Notes: a model not told the origin generated them from the letters alone. A stretch of DNA of 64,000 bases from Ascidia mentula (GCA_947561715.1 OX387198.1:2232001-2296000); one strand, 5' to 3'. Counted from the stretch's first letter, positions 36,181 through 48,960 are shown. Made by a program: numbers and translations.

Positions 36181-39100
36181 ATGGATTTTGGCGAGGTCCT
36201 TATACGAATGGTTCGCAAAGCACCGTGTTTATACGATTCTGCAAACAAGGATTATAAAAACTCAGAAAAGAAAGAAAAAGTTTGGAAACTAATCAGCAAA
36301 AAAACTGACCAACCAGGTGAATCTTGGTTTATATCACTGATGATAACATGATATGTGATTGGAGGAATAATTATAACTAATTCGTGTTTTCAGTGAATAT
36401 GTGCAAAGACAGATGGAAAAGTTTGCGTGATCGCTTTTTAAAAGTAAAAAAAAGTTTGGACAGCCTTGAAAAGAGCAGTAAAACTAGTGCACGACAATGG
36501 GTGTATTATAAGGATCTTCAATTCTTGAAGCACCATTTAAGAAACAAACTGTAAGTAGAGCTGTAAATTGTTTTTGTATTTTCATTTCAATACTTTGTTT
36601 GCAGAGTTGTGACCGATTTGGACGTCACGGATTTGGATATGACTGAGTTGTCAGAAACAGGTACCTGCAGCACATTGGTCATTTTTTTGCAGCAATTATA
36701 TTGGTGAAAGGGAAATCTATGTGTCTTGTTGATTTGTAGAATCGGAAGCAAACAAAGCATTAGAGAAAGAGAGAATGTTGTCTGCCATTGACTTGCCACC
36801 TCCTTGCAAAAAGCGTAAGGCTGAATGTCAGGTAAATAAACACTCATAAGAATGTTATAAAAGAATAATATATAAACAGCAATTGCCTATCTTCGTTTTA
36901 GGAAAAAACACAAACCACAACAACACCAACTCATGCACAAGCTGAATGTGAAGATGAGTTTTTAACTTTTGGAAACTTAGTGGCATGTAAGCTCAGATGT
37001 ATGCCCAAGAAAAATGCTGACAAGATAATGCCCAAAATACTTGACTGTTTTGTGGAACATGCTGTGGACAAAGTGCCAGGTATGTGAAGTTCAGTAAACA
37101 AAACTTACAGCCTTCTCTTTGTTTGTAAACCCAATATTGGCTTTTCTACATTTATAAATCTATTATCCACTAACATTGTATATAACCCAAGAGAATATCA
37201 AGTAAAAGACAAAAACATACTGCAATATTCTTTCACATCAGATAAAATTTTCTGTACCTGCCTGGCACACAATCTTTTTCCACTCAAAATCTGAACATTT
37301 ATATCTCCAGTTATTTTCCTTACCTATGCATTTGACCACAGTTGGTTGTTTTTGAAAATAAAGCATTAAATCAAGCAATACCAGTAACATATCTTCTCAT
37401 GGCCATATACTCTTGCATTTGAGTGCCAACATAGATCCTACAATTAAACTTTATGGACACATTGTGTGGTGGCCACTTTGGGTAATTGGTAACCTGACAT
37501 GCACAACAGCAATTGTGATTAACATCAAGCAACATTTTTTTTGTATTGTAAGTGTTTACAATGCATACAAAACATTTTCCCAGCCAATCCAATGACAGTT
37601 AGTTATTGTTACATATCTTTCTTGCTTTGCAAATACAGATGATACCTCAGTGAATGGTTTCCATAACCCTGTGAACAATAATGGTGGAACTTGTTTTCCT
37701 ACACATCAAAGTGTCTTACCACCACAAACAGGTATTTTAAATAGATGAAAGTAAGTGTTATGGATTACTTTGAATGAAACGTTTATGAAATGTTTGACAT
37801 TTTCATTGGGTTAGTAATTGTAAACAGGTTGAAATGTTTGATACTGGCATGCATCTTGGATTAGTTGTAGCATGAACGTTTTTTTTTTTAATTTTAGTAA
37901 GTGCTGGAAATAACAACAACATTCTACAAAATCAAGGCATTGTTCCAAACCACGTCACACGGCAACCCCAGTACACTACACCAAGTTTTCCTATACAAAC
38001 AGGTATTTTAACGATTGGTGTGTTTCTTTCCATTCTGTGTTTACTGACCTGCTTTATCAATCATCAAGTCTCTCACCGATCCATATGTAAATTTACTTTG
38101 GACGTCTTGCAACAAACTAAGTTTTACATTTCTTTAAATAAACAATGGGTGGAATGCAGCAGACAATTACTTTTCTTTTTTGCATTCTCTAGCCCCTTAA
38201 AACCATTGTGTGGACCCCTTGGTGGTCCACGGACGCCGAGTATGGAACCACTAGTTTAAAATTTATCTACTAATCTGAAACTTTTTTTTTTTGTTTTAAC
38301 TTCGGTAGAATAAGAGTATTACAAAATATTAATTTTATTCAAATCAAATTTAGGACTTACTTTAATTAATGGTGGAGGTCCTACTTATTTTGAAGTTCCT
38401 CTTTACCAAAACCATGCAGCACAACAAAACACAAATTCATCAGCTCCACCACAGCAAAGAGGTAGAACTGAAGAAATTTGCATCCTCTCCATATATTATC
38501 TACTTCTTGTACATAGATTTTCCTTTCTTGAATGATGGGAGTTCCTATAATACTGTCCCCAGTTACCCACCAAGGAATGATTCCATAGTATTCACCAATC
38601 CAACACAACAATCTCTATATACCCCAGAAATTTTACAAACAGGTATAGATTCTACTAAGAATCAAAGTAAAAGTCATGTGGAAATGCAAGAAAGACACAA
38701 GACACATATGGGCATGCAAAAGTTTTTAATTCAGCAAAAGTGTATATTTTTATTTCTTTTTTTCTGTCATTGCAATTTGTCACACAAAACTTTGTACCAA
38801 TCTTGTCTACTGTAAATATTGTAGTGCCAGATTGTATTAAAATGCTGTCAGTCACAGGTTTTGTTAAACATTGCCTTTCTCTCATGTTTATTCATGTCAT
38901 GCCATCATCAGTCAACCGTAGAAAATTTGCCTCACAGTTTTATATAAAGCCAGGCTGTAAACTCTTGTAGTGTGGAGAGTATCAACATATAAAGAAGTTC
39001 AATCCCTGGTGGTCATCTTTTATTTTTATCATGATTTGATTTTTCTTTATCATGAGTAATATTGATTATGTTTCCAAATATAGAATTCACTGCAAATCAT

Positions 39101-41330
39101 GTTCAAATTCCTAATAACCCGAAAACCAGTGATATTTCTGCGAGGCAGTCAGATGCTGCAAAAGGGTTAATGCGACTTTCAGGTAAGTTTTTTTTGTAAA
39201 CAAACACTTAAAACTAATTAGTAAATTTGAGTTAAAATTTAACCTTGTTTTGTAAAAGTTTTTTTGCACATGATTCTCCATTTTTTTATCTTTCCTTTTT
39301 TTAAACTTTGTAAGGTCCTGTATACATTTCCAAGTGTGTTTGGGGATAGTATTACCACTACGCCACATACATTCCAATTTCCTTGATGCTAACATGAAAA
39401 ACATATTTTTGTAAAAGCTGTTCAAGGTTCTGAAGAACGATCAGCCTCTTCGAATAGCCCAAGGTTCACTGAACTATTAAATAGTCAAGATGTACATGCT
39501 GAAAATATTATCCAGGGAGCAATGCAACAAACAGGTTGATTCATTGTTTATTGCAAGCCCCTTAGTCACATAATGCAAAAGTAGTTGTAAATTATAAAAG
39601 AACATCCAAGGGTGAAGTTTAGATTTTTTTTGTTTAATCACTTTCAAGGCACTGAACAGCATCCAACCACCTCTTATGATGTAACCCGTGATCAGTTTTC
39701 AAGTGATGAACAGATAAATGCAGGAAAAGTCGTGAAGGGACAACAACAAACAGGTAACGCTATGTGTGTAAAAATTTTTTACTGAAAACAATTTGAATAA
39801 ACTGTATCTGCTGTTGGTATGCTACTGATAGTGGTAAACATTGCATTACAGTAAAGCAATTACTTTCCTAAGGTTTTAAGTTAAATTTATGTAAGACAAG
39901 ACATTGGCAATCACGTTTAAGAAGAAGCCTTTTTCCTTGCCAAGCCTTTTTCTTTTTATAGCCAAATCTTTAAAATTCAGTCACTCCAAAACCCCCAGGA
40001 ACAGATTGCTAGCACCTCTATTTAAAAGCTATTGGTGACGAAACCAGAATAAATTGTTAAAATGTAGGAATACCATTTAACAGAAGTGTAAGCAATGTAA
40101 ACTGCTTCAAAAGGAGCTGTTGATGATACATTAAATACAACTATTAAAAATTAAATACCATTGTATTTAAATATATCTGTTTAAACCAATGAGCAAGAAA
40201 CAAAAATCTTTCCAAAAACTTTCGGGGAAAAATTTAGGACTTTCAAATATCACAAAACATACATAAGTTTCACATTTGTTGTTTCATGACATAACAAATA
40301 ACGGCATTGACGTGTATATTCTGTGATTTTTTATTAAGCCTAATCAAAATTCCTTTTCTGGTAAATCGTAAAACATAAAAGATACGAAATCTTAAATTTC
40401 TTTTTCCATTATGTCCCCTTTTTAAAAAAATACACGTTTACCACTCTTTAGCGCCACCAAAAAAATTCCCCCGAAACACTGACACTTTGAATAGACCGCC
40501 AGGGTATGTGATGGCGGGAGGTTGGGTTTATTTATGTTTAAATTAAATAAATTGTTTTTATTTCAGATGAAAACATCGATTCAACTTTTTTGATCCAAAC
40601 TTACGTGAATTTGTTGGAAAAACATAAATATTTTGAAGCAAATGAAACAAGAAACCAACTTTCAAGGTTGCTTGAAGGTCGTGGGAAAACTGCCGAAGAT
40701 TTGGAAATAACTGGAGATAAAAAGAGATGGGAGGAAAAATATTTGGAATCGATTTTATTTTACGATGTTGCGTCTGAACTTTATGTCAAACGTGATGGAG
40801 ATGAAGCGGTGGAACGTGTGAGGGATTGTGTTGAAGGTTTGAGATGGACATGCGAAGGTTTGATGGAAACATTGGATTCGAATCAAAAACTTGAAAACAA
40901 ACGAATAATTCGTGGTCATGTGATCCCACTGATGGAAACGATGAGACTCAAAATACAAAATATTAAAAACGTGGAAGAAGATATTAAATGTGAGGAGCAA
41001 GTGTTGTGTTTGCACTACATTGAACGGAGTCAAGGTTTAATCGGAGATTATTGGTCGAGTGAATCAACAATTCGACTTGGACTTGAAATGATGAGGAAAC
41101 AGTTTGGTGAAAACTCAGCAAAGCATGTAGTGTTCGGAATTTTGTTAAACAACCTTGGTGTTGTTTGCATGGAAACAAATCGACTGAATGAAAGTGTGGG
41201 TTTTTGTCAAAAAGCAATCCAAGCTTTCAGATTGGCAACAGACATGAGTGAAGAGGGAAGGGAGGTGTGGATTGAAGAAAGTGAAAACAATTTAAGTGAA
41301 GTTGAATCAAAACTTGCACAAAGGAAATAA
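36181..41330 (+). CDS. MADF/BESS - linker array - TPR-like protein (711 aa, 13 exons)
   Basis: Exons: 36181-36316, 36394-36550, 36605-36660, 36740-36831, 36902-37079, 37639-37731, 37898-38002, 38354-38461, 38517-38642, 39084-39182, 39418-39534, 39649-39753, 40567-41330. The sum is 2136 nt with all phases consistent. Residues 1-97: MADF domain (LIRMVRKAPCLYD, VWKLI, CKDRWKSLRDRF, WVYYKDLQFL). A CKKRK nuclear-localisation-like patch follows. 166-195: BESS-like helix (FGNLVACKL..MPKK...IMPKIL). 207-457: seven Ser/Thr/Gln/Asn-rich phase 1-1 linkers (93-126 nt, all multiples of three). 458-711: TPR-like module. MADF-BESS proteins are DNA-binding regulators in animals; a TPR-like tail on one is unfamiliar. 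The linker array would tolerate exon skipping. Confidence 0.8.
40567..41330 (+). CDS. TPR-like module exon, terminal exon of the MADF gene
   Basis: 764 nt from tttcag|ATGAAAACATCG to TAA at 41330. Landmarks: YVNLLEKHKYFEANETRNQL, FYDVASELYVKRDG, METMRLKIQNIKN, GLEMMRKQFGENSAKHVVFG, NRLNESVGFCQKAIQAF. Its second half and 3' flank are duplicated at 47556-48960. Confidence 0.8.
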
Positions 41331-42180
41331 TTATGACATCACAAACACAAAATGTGTTTTTGTTAAATATGTTTGAATTATGTATTGTTTACGTAATTTG
41401 TATGAAAATGGAAGGTAGCTACCATGCACTTGAATGAATTTTGTGATTATTATTTTCATGTCGCTAGTGATTTGTAGCTGATAATAAAACAAATAAATGA
41501 TATTGACTTCAAGACTAAGCTTTGGTAAAGTCAATGCAAGGTTTTAGGTAAAAATGCAGAATATGATATGTCAGCTTAAAGAGAAACCAACTTTTGCCAA
41601 AGAAAATTAGTGTCCTGGTAAGAGTTTGCTTTTATCTTCAATGAAAGTGCGTAACACCATAAAAAAAAACTATTCAAGTATGAAAAACTTACCAATATAT
41701 TGGGTAATTCTGTTTGATAAATACGTCATTCGAATGTGCCATAGTTTTTAAGTAGCTTATTTCACATTACTAGCTTTTAGTACATGCATTTGGTGCACCC
41801 AATAATAGGTATTATAATAAAAAAGTTTAAACAGTGCTAAAAACTGTGCAAAGTAATACAATACAATGGCTAACCTCCTGCTAAGGACCAAATGTGGCAC
41901 ATTATGTCTTTGTATCTGTTCTGCTAGGAGTTTGTACAAATGAGACACTTTACAAACAAGGTTTATACTGCAGTTTGATGTAATTTTTGTACACGTCACT
42001 TACCTAGGCCACATTTTAAAGCATTGTTGTAAATAGGTTATAGTTTACCTGTAATTGTCCGCTTTATAATGGTTACAAAAGCTGCATGCCAAATTTTTGA
42101 TTATTTCCCGTCTGGTAATAGAAAAGTGTGCCCAACCCTTTCAGGGCAGAATAACCTTACCAACCATTCCACATGTGCAA
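40735..42180 (+). repeat. Direct duplication, left copy (right copy 47556-48960)
   Basis: From atatttggaatcg inside the TPR exon through the stop and about 850 bp of 3' flank, this copy closely matches the segment to the right of the transposon. Similarity fades after about 42180. Confidence 0.8.
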
Positions 42181-42792
42181 GGTAAAAAACTTTTCTGTAT
42201 GCTATGCAACCAATAGTTCAAATTACAACTGGTTACTATAGTTGATTCCGCTACGAATGCATGTTGATTAAAAGAATGCATTTCCATCATGGGTACTGCA
42301 TATATCAACCCAACTTTTTGGAATGGGAATCTGTTGAAGATTTTTGAAATAAATCTACTGATATCAATCAGAGGCCTTTTGCTTCTGACTAATTAATACA
42401 AATCTTGGTTGTGTTGGTTAAACAAATACCTGACAAAGGTTTGAGGACATGGTCATCTATATTCTAGTAAGTTCCAGTGTTTACATTCTAACAAGCCAAT
42501 TTTCTCATTTTGGGATTTTGACATCCAGCACCATATTTGCAGTTTGCACCAGATGAAAGTACTGAAACCTTTCAAAAAACTTAATACACATCTTGAGACT
42601 TTTTTGGTGAATATATTGTGCATTGAATCAGTACGATAAATCGGGCATACATTTGAGATGACAGCAGTGCAGAGTTAGTGAGATTGGCTGGGGTGAGAGT
42701 AAGGAGAAATTTCCATGTTTCTATTTCTACTGCTGGTCCTCGCTACAATTCCTTAATTGAAGTCAATTTATTTTACAAAGTACGGTGGCCCA

Positions 42793-42988
42793 CAAGTGCC
42801 ACCGCGAAATATTAACGAATCGCGAAATATATTTTCACTGCGCGAAATATGTTTACATCGCGCGAAATATATTTTGACTGCGCGAAATATTTTTTCACTG
42901 CGCGAAATATTTTTTCACTTCGCGAAATATATTTTGACTGCGCGAAATATATTTTCACCGCGCGAAATATATTTACATCGCGCGAAAG
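42793..42988 (+). repeat. Left inverted end of the transposon, about nine 20-bp units
   Basis: After the unique tip, units of the form gcgaaatatattttcactgc / gcgaaatatatttacatcgc alternate up to about 42988. Confidence 0.85.
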
Positions 42989-43100
42989 AAATGCCTGGCG
43001 GAAAGTTTAGTTGTTTCAAGTTCTCACGTACAGCGCTATAGTGTGTGCATTTAGGTTCAAATAGAAACATAGCTTGAGTGTTTTATCCCTATTTTTAATC

Positions 43101-45175
43101 ATGTATTGCACAAATTGTGGAAGGCTACTTTTTCAAGAACACTTGTATTGCGCACATTGCGGACGCGGTAAGTGGTTTATTCTTTAATTGTCGTTTATCA
43201 GCCTTGTCAATCTGTTATTTTTGAGGTAACATTCTTGCAAATGTTAATATATTAGACATATATGCCAGTGTAAGTAAAATGATATTGTGCATGTATAATT
43301 AGATTGACTCTGTGTTACAGAAAAAGCCCACGGCAGCAATCATCCTACTTTGTCTAAATCTGAAAAAGAGGGTTCTGTGATTGAAAATGTTAATTCCAGT
43401 ATAAATGGTTAGTATGCCAAACAACCTGTAGCTGAACAACTTTGGTTAACTTTGCAAAACAAAACTTTAATAATACATGTCAAATCTACAGGTACATCAT
43501 CCATGAAACGCAGAAGTGCAACAGAAATTTTGCCATTTAGTGAATTTAAAGCAATGAAAGGCTCACAATGGAAGCAAAGATTGTCGAAAAAGGATGAAAA
43601 TGAGGAAGTGTGCATTAACATAGGCATGCTTGAATATGGAGGCAAAGATTTTAAGTTAAAGCCAGTTCGGGGTCAATCCATTATAATTAATGTTGGGAAA
43701 AAAGAGTGTGTTCAATCCATACTGAATAAAGCCAAAGAACGGTACTTTCAATTTTATCCAAAGAGTCAAAGACATGGTGCAGTGTACCACCTTGCTTTTA
43801 AAGATGGCGAAAGATATATGACGAAACAAATGATTCAAGTAACATTGAATGCTCTAGTAATGGAAAACAATCTCCCTGTATTCTACAAAGTTCAATGCCT
43901 GATTTTACTGATTACTTTGATTCTGGTGAACTGGACAATATTATTGGAAATCAATGTGACTTGTTAGCCCCAAAACTCGACAAGCATGATGGCAAAAAAT
44001 TCAATGATTTGAATTCTGCACTAGAGTCGTTGCATAAAATAGTTGATGATTTAGACCAGTTGTTTATTTGTGTGCGCCGTGGGGCTCATATTCAACGTCA
44101 ACTTAACTTGTGGAAAAGAGAAACCAAAAAGAAATCAGCAGAAAAGAAATTGGTTGTCCAATTTCAAGGTGAGACGGGGATTGATTCTGGTGCAATGGCT
44201 AAGGAGTTCTTTAGTCTTGTTTTGCAAAGTATTTGTGAACAATTCTTTCCTGATGGTACCCCAGTTGACTCAATGCTTCATGTCCAAAATGGACATTTCA
44301 AAGTGTGTGGTGAAATAATAGCTGCAAGGTGGGCCTGCTCCACATTGCTTACACCCAAATGTGTTCACAATTCTTGCTAACATGGATTCAGTTGATATAA
44401 CCAACCTAAATCTTGACCAACACTTTACTGAGAATGAAGTTCAACTGATACAGAGAGTTTGTGCTGACCCATTAGTTCATACTGACATAATAACAGAAAA
44501 TGGATACACAGGCAAAATCAATATTGATAGCGCCAGTGCAATTAGTCGCACAATCATGGTGAGCATCACTAATAAGCGGCTTTGCTGCCTCAAAGAGTTT
44601 GCTTCAGGACTGAATATGTTTGGTTTGTTCAATGTTGTCAAAAATAATGCCTTACTTTTTGCACCTTTATTCATTCCAGGCAAATTGACAGTTGATGCCA
44701 ATTATGTGTTAAGTTTACTTCAACCGCAATATTCCTCAAAAAATTCCACAAAGCGGTGCGTAGAGAAGAAGATAATGGATAACTTTCAAGATTTCTTAAA
44801 CTATATTGAGGATAACTGTATTCGGGCCCCCACAGAAGAATTTTGGCTTACTGCAGTACTAACAGTGAAAATGAAGTCAATGCAGAAAATATTGGAGAGA
44901 CAATGACTGCAGCAGCTGATTGTACTCCAGCTGGTGTGCTCGGTTGGCTAACAGGCCAAAAACATAGGCCAATATTTGGTGACAGTTTGTCCATATCTGT
45001 GGAATTTAATCATGACTGCATGAGCAACAACCCAAACCACACAATCTGTTTTCCTGTTGTTGGCGCATGTGCGAAAACAATTACGCTCCCTACTAAACAT
45101 ATGGAAGAACTTCAAGATTTCAAATCCGTCTTCATTACAGCAATGTCCAATAGCCAGGCTTTTGGTTTACATTAA
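43101..45175 (+). pseudogene. Transposon-borne HECT ubiquitin-ligase-like gene, broken
   Basis: Exon 1 43101-43167 encodes a zinc ribbon CTNC-x10-CAHC. Exon 2 is 43321-43407; exon 3 starts at 43492. The long last exon shows a HECT N-lobe signature (FQGETGIDSGAMAKEFFSLV), a later GGPAP-type segment, and a C-lobe with the catalytic-cysteine context (NHTICF, then LPTKHMEEL and the GFGL-like end). HECT domains transfer ubiquitin through that cysteine. The frame changes about three times (near 43.89, 44.33 and 44.87 kb), so this copy is not expected to make the full protein. The arrangement resembles G2E3-type HECT proteins. Its role for the transposon is unknown. Confidence 0.7.
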
Positions 45176-45765
45176 AAAAATTCTTCTATTTCATTGTTTA
45201 TATTCATAAGTAGTTGTTACTTCATTGCATGTTTCAAGTGTCATATGTCAAAACAGCAATTTAGATTTTTTACGTACTCACTATTGTGTTCGTGACCGTC
45301 AGCATTGTCGAAGCAAACTTAGTGTTTTATTTTTTTATTCAACTGCGTCGTGTTTGTTTTGGTGAAACGTATTTCATCCTTTTATACCAAAATTGTTTTT
45401 ACCTGACACTTACTATTGCATTTTTGAGGTACTGCTGCATAATTGTGAGATTTTTGTGCCACTGCTACTTGCCACTGTACATTTATGCACTCATTTTTCT
45501 TCATTTACACTGCATGCTGTCTTTCACACTTTTCTATTCCATCATCTGTTCGCAATACAATCGGAAAAAAATTCGATTTGTATCCTAGCATTTACAGATT
45601 CTAGTAGTGCAGTACGCTGATTGTTAATCAGTGAGTAAAAAAACAATTTTTCACAAAGTTGCCTGTGTTTGTTGGTGTAATTTGACAATTAACATACTTG
45701 CACTAACAACAAAGTTCAATATACTGAAGTACAAACATGCATAAATGGCTGTGTACTTTGACTTT

Positions 45766-47051
45766 TTATTCTTTTGCAACCTCCATTATCCCTTTGTACA
45801 TTGTCAGTGCTTCTGCACAGGAGGTTGGCATGACAAATCCAAATTCAGTTCGAACATAGTCAAAATATTCCTCATATTCGTTGACTTCTTCGGGTGGGGA
45901 AATATCATTGCACACCACTTGAAATTTCTCTTGTGAGACTGCATTTATCATGTCTGCTCTTCCACCATACCTTTCTGGCATTAAGTAAAGTAAATTTGGG
46001 CGACCAGCTATAACATCGTGTCTTGATTTTCGTATTCGATGACTATTCCAGTGATCCATTACAAAATTTAAGTCACTTTGTAGAACTGGAGAAGCAATAC
46101 CACACACACTCCTTGCTTAAAGGAAGTGAATAATCAACAACACCTTTAAACTCGAGATCACCAAAAAAGTTTCACCACCAAGAAGTACGAAACTTGCACA
46201 ATGTTGACCACCAACTTTCAATTCTCTGATTCCTTGGTGAAGGAACGTATCGATGTGCATTGATACAGTTTCTGAAAAAGCACTGTGCTGCTGCCAATAT
46301 CCCATTTTCTGTGCCCAAATCAGACACAATTTGGACAACCTTGTACATGTGAAACAGTTCTAAGGTACATGGAAGCTATAGTGTGTGGGCATTTATTGGA
46401 GCGTATAACATGAAGCCATAGGACCTTATGACTAAAACCATCAATGGCTGCATGTATGGAAAAACCAAATGGCTTTAATTTATCATAGCCATCTATATGC
46501 CAGGCATAATTGGGCCCTGGATTGTTATACTCTCTGCGCTTCAGACAATGGCCCCTCCTGAGTTCACAGCCATCAGGATCAATTTTATTCAAAACTTCTG
46601 CAACAAAGGATCTTGGAACTCTCAAACCCTCCATCTCCAAACCATGCCACACAGAACGGTACCCCCCATATGAAGATGGACCTTCTAAAATTTCTTTGAT
46701 TCATTTTTCAGCATCATTTATAATATTCGGATCTTTTTGCCAAGCACCACGTCTATGCAGCCCCATTTCTTGTAAGCGTCTTTTCAAGGTTCTCAAACTG
46801 AAAGTTACATTGTGGTAATTTTGTAACAAATGCAAGTGTTCATATCCTACTTGAAAGTAGTGGGTGATGAGGTGTGTTTCATCAAAGGTGGTCCCTGCAA
46901 GGAAAAATTGTATTGTCCAAACCGAAATAACAAAATTGCAATGAATGTAGGCCAACTGGAAATACACAATACAAACACACTTACCATGGCCACAATGGGT
47001 ACAAAATGAATGATCAAGTCCCACATAGTGATCACAATTTAAACAATTCAT
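45766..47051 (-). pseudogene. Transposon-borne DDE integrase (rve type), broken
   Basis: Exon 1 47051-46985 encodes a zinc ribbon CLNC-x10-CTHC; the next exon starts at 46894. Then come a helix-turn-helix (TFSLRTLKRRLQEMGLHRRG), a second DNA-binding segment, and the catalytic core. The first Asp is in WHIDGYDKL, the second Asp precedes GTENG in another frame, and the Glu lies in RIESWW. The C-terminal part is in the last open frame (45766-46107). Stops and frame changes interrupt it, so it is a dead copy. It is convergent with the HECT gene. Confidence 0.75.
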
Positions 47052-47189
47052 TCAGTTGAACAGTCCCTGCCAACAACTGGAGTAGATAAATGCTTACTTA
47101 GCTGATATAGTCAGTCACCCGTCATGCAAAAATACGAACGGAATGAAATCAACGAGAACCTGGCCTGTCACTACATTTTGCGTCACAAG

Positions 47190-47554
47190 AAATATATTTC
47201 GCGCGATGTAAATATATTTCGCGCGATGTAAATATATTTCGCGCGATGTAAATATATTTCGCGCAGTGAAAATATATTTCGCGATGTTACGAAATTTTAT
47301 TTGTAGCGGTCGAAATATATTTCGCGATCTCGAAATATATTTCGCGCAGTGAAAATATATTTCGCGAAGTGAAAATATATTTCGCGCGATGTAAATATAT
47401 TTCGCGCGGTGAAAAAATATTTCGCGCAGTGCAAATATATTTCGCGATCTCGAAATATATTTTGCGCGGTGAAAATATATTTCGCGCGATGTAAATATAT
47501 TTCGCGCAGTGAAAATATATTTCGCGATTCGTTAATATTTCGCGGTGGCACTTG
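47190..47554 (-). repeat. Right inverted end of the transposon, about seventeen 20-bp units
   Basis: Read from the right tip inward it repeats the left end, then continues nearly twice as long with the same two unit types in a different order. The units contain cgcg palindromes. Confidence 0.85.
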
Positions 47555-47555
47555 T

Positions 47556-48131
47556 ATATTTGGAATCGATTTTATTTTTTCGATGTTGCGTCTGAACTTT
47601 ATGTCAAACGTGATGGAGATGAAGCTGTGGAAGGTGTGGAGGATTGTGTTTGGAGTTTGAGTCTGACATGTGGAGATTTGATGAAAACATCGGATTGGAA
47701 TCAAAAACTTGAAAACAAACGAATAATTCGTGATCATGTGATCCCACTCATGGAAACGATGAGACTCAAAATACAAAATATTCAAAACGTGGAAGAAGAT
47801 ATCAGATGTGAGAATCAAGTGTGGTGTTTGCACAGGATTGAATGGAGTCAACATTCAATCGGAGATTATTCGTCGAGGGAATCAACAATTAAACTTGGAC
47901 TTGAAATGATGAGGAAACAGTTTGGTGAAAACTCAGCAAAGCATGAAGTGTTCGGATATTTGTTAAACAACCTTGGTGTTGTTTGCATGGAAACAAATCG
48001 ACTGAATGAAAGCGTGGATTTTTGTAAAAGAGCAATCCAAGCTTAAGAGTGAAGAGAGTAGGGAGGAGTCGATTGAAAAAAGTGAAAACAATTTAAGTGT
48101 TGTTGAATCAAAACTTGCACAAAGGAAATAA
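47556..48131 (+). pseudogene. Truncated TPR-like exon abutting the transposon
   Basis: Matches 40738-41330 from atatttggaatcg to the TAA, but everything 5' of that point is replaced by the transposon's right end. Compared with the intact exon it lost about 20 bp near 48045, which shifts the frame after AIQA. No acceptor remains, so it is a relic. Confidence 0.8.
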
Positions 48132-48960
48132 TTATGACATCACAAACACAAAATGTGTTTTTGTTAAATATGTTTGAATTATGCATTGTTTATGTAATTT
48201 GTATTAAAATGGAAGTTAGCTACCATGCACTTGAATGAATTTTGTGATTATTATTTTCATGTCGCTAGTGATTTGTGGCTGATAATAAAGTAAATAAGTG
48301 ATGTTGGCTTTAAGATTAAGCTTTGGTAAATTCAATGCAAGGTTTTAGGTAAAAATGCAGAATATTATATTTCAGCTTGAAGAGAAACCAACTTTAGCCA
48401 AAGAAAATTAGTATCCTGGTAAGAGTTTGCTTTTATCTTCAATGAAAGTGCGTACCACCATAAAAAATAACTATTCAAGTATGAAAAACTTGCCAATATA
48501 TTGGGTAATTCTGTTTGATAAATACGTCATTCGAATGTGCCATAGTTTTTAAGTAGCTTATTTCACATTACTAGCTTTTAGCACATGCATTTGGTGCACC
48601 CAATAATAGGTATTATAAAAAAAAAACTTTAAACAGTGCTAAAAACTGTGCAAAGTAATACAATGGCTAACCTCCTGCAAAGGACCAAATGTGGCACATT
48701 ATGTCTTTGTATCTGGCCTGCTAGGAGTTTGTACAAATGAGACACTTTACAAACAATGTTTATACTGCAGTTTGATGTAATTTTTGTACACGTCACTTAC
48801 CTAGGCCACATTTTAAAGCATTTTTGTAAATAGGTTATAGTTTACCTCTAATTGTCCGCTTTTTAATGGTTACAAAAGCTGCATGCTAAATTTTTGTTTA
48901 TTTCTCGTCTGGTAATAGAGGAGAGTGCCTAACACTGCCAGGACAGATAAACGACAAAAT
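47556..48960 (+). repeat. Direct duplication, right copy (left copy 40735-42180)
   Basis: Exon half plus about 830 bp of 3' flank, collinear with the left copy. 48960-50082 has no recognisable feature. Confidence 0.8.

Larger units (their letters stand above)
42793..47554. mobile_element. DNA transposon with HECT and DDE-integrase genes and tandem-repeat inverted ends
   Basis: The terminal 60 or so bp are inverted copies: the left end begins caagtgccaccgcgaaat and the right end finishes atttcgcggtggcacttg. Inside the tips, both ends consist of about 20-bp units around gcgcgaaatatatttacatc. Two convergent genes fill the interior: a HECT-type protein (plus) and an rve/DDE-type integrase (minus). 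Both are broken in this copy. This fits an integrase-type cut-and-paste transposon (Ginger or IS3EU-like; superfamily not certain). No matching target duplication flanks it, because left and right flanks come from different sequence contexts. Confidence 0.8.

Noticed and set aside
38160-38260. hAT-type MITE end (ggaaccactag)
   Set aside because: No matching opposite end or target duplication found.
42793-47554. Polinton-like element because of the integrase
   Set aside because: Only 4.8 kb, with no sign of capsid, polymerase or protease genes; fits a plain DNA transposon.
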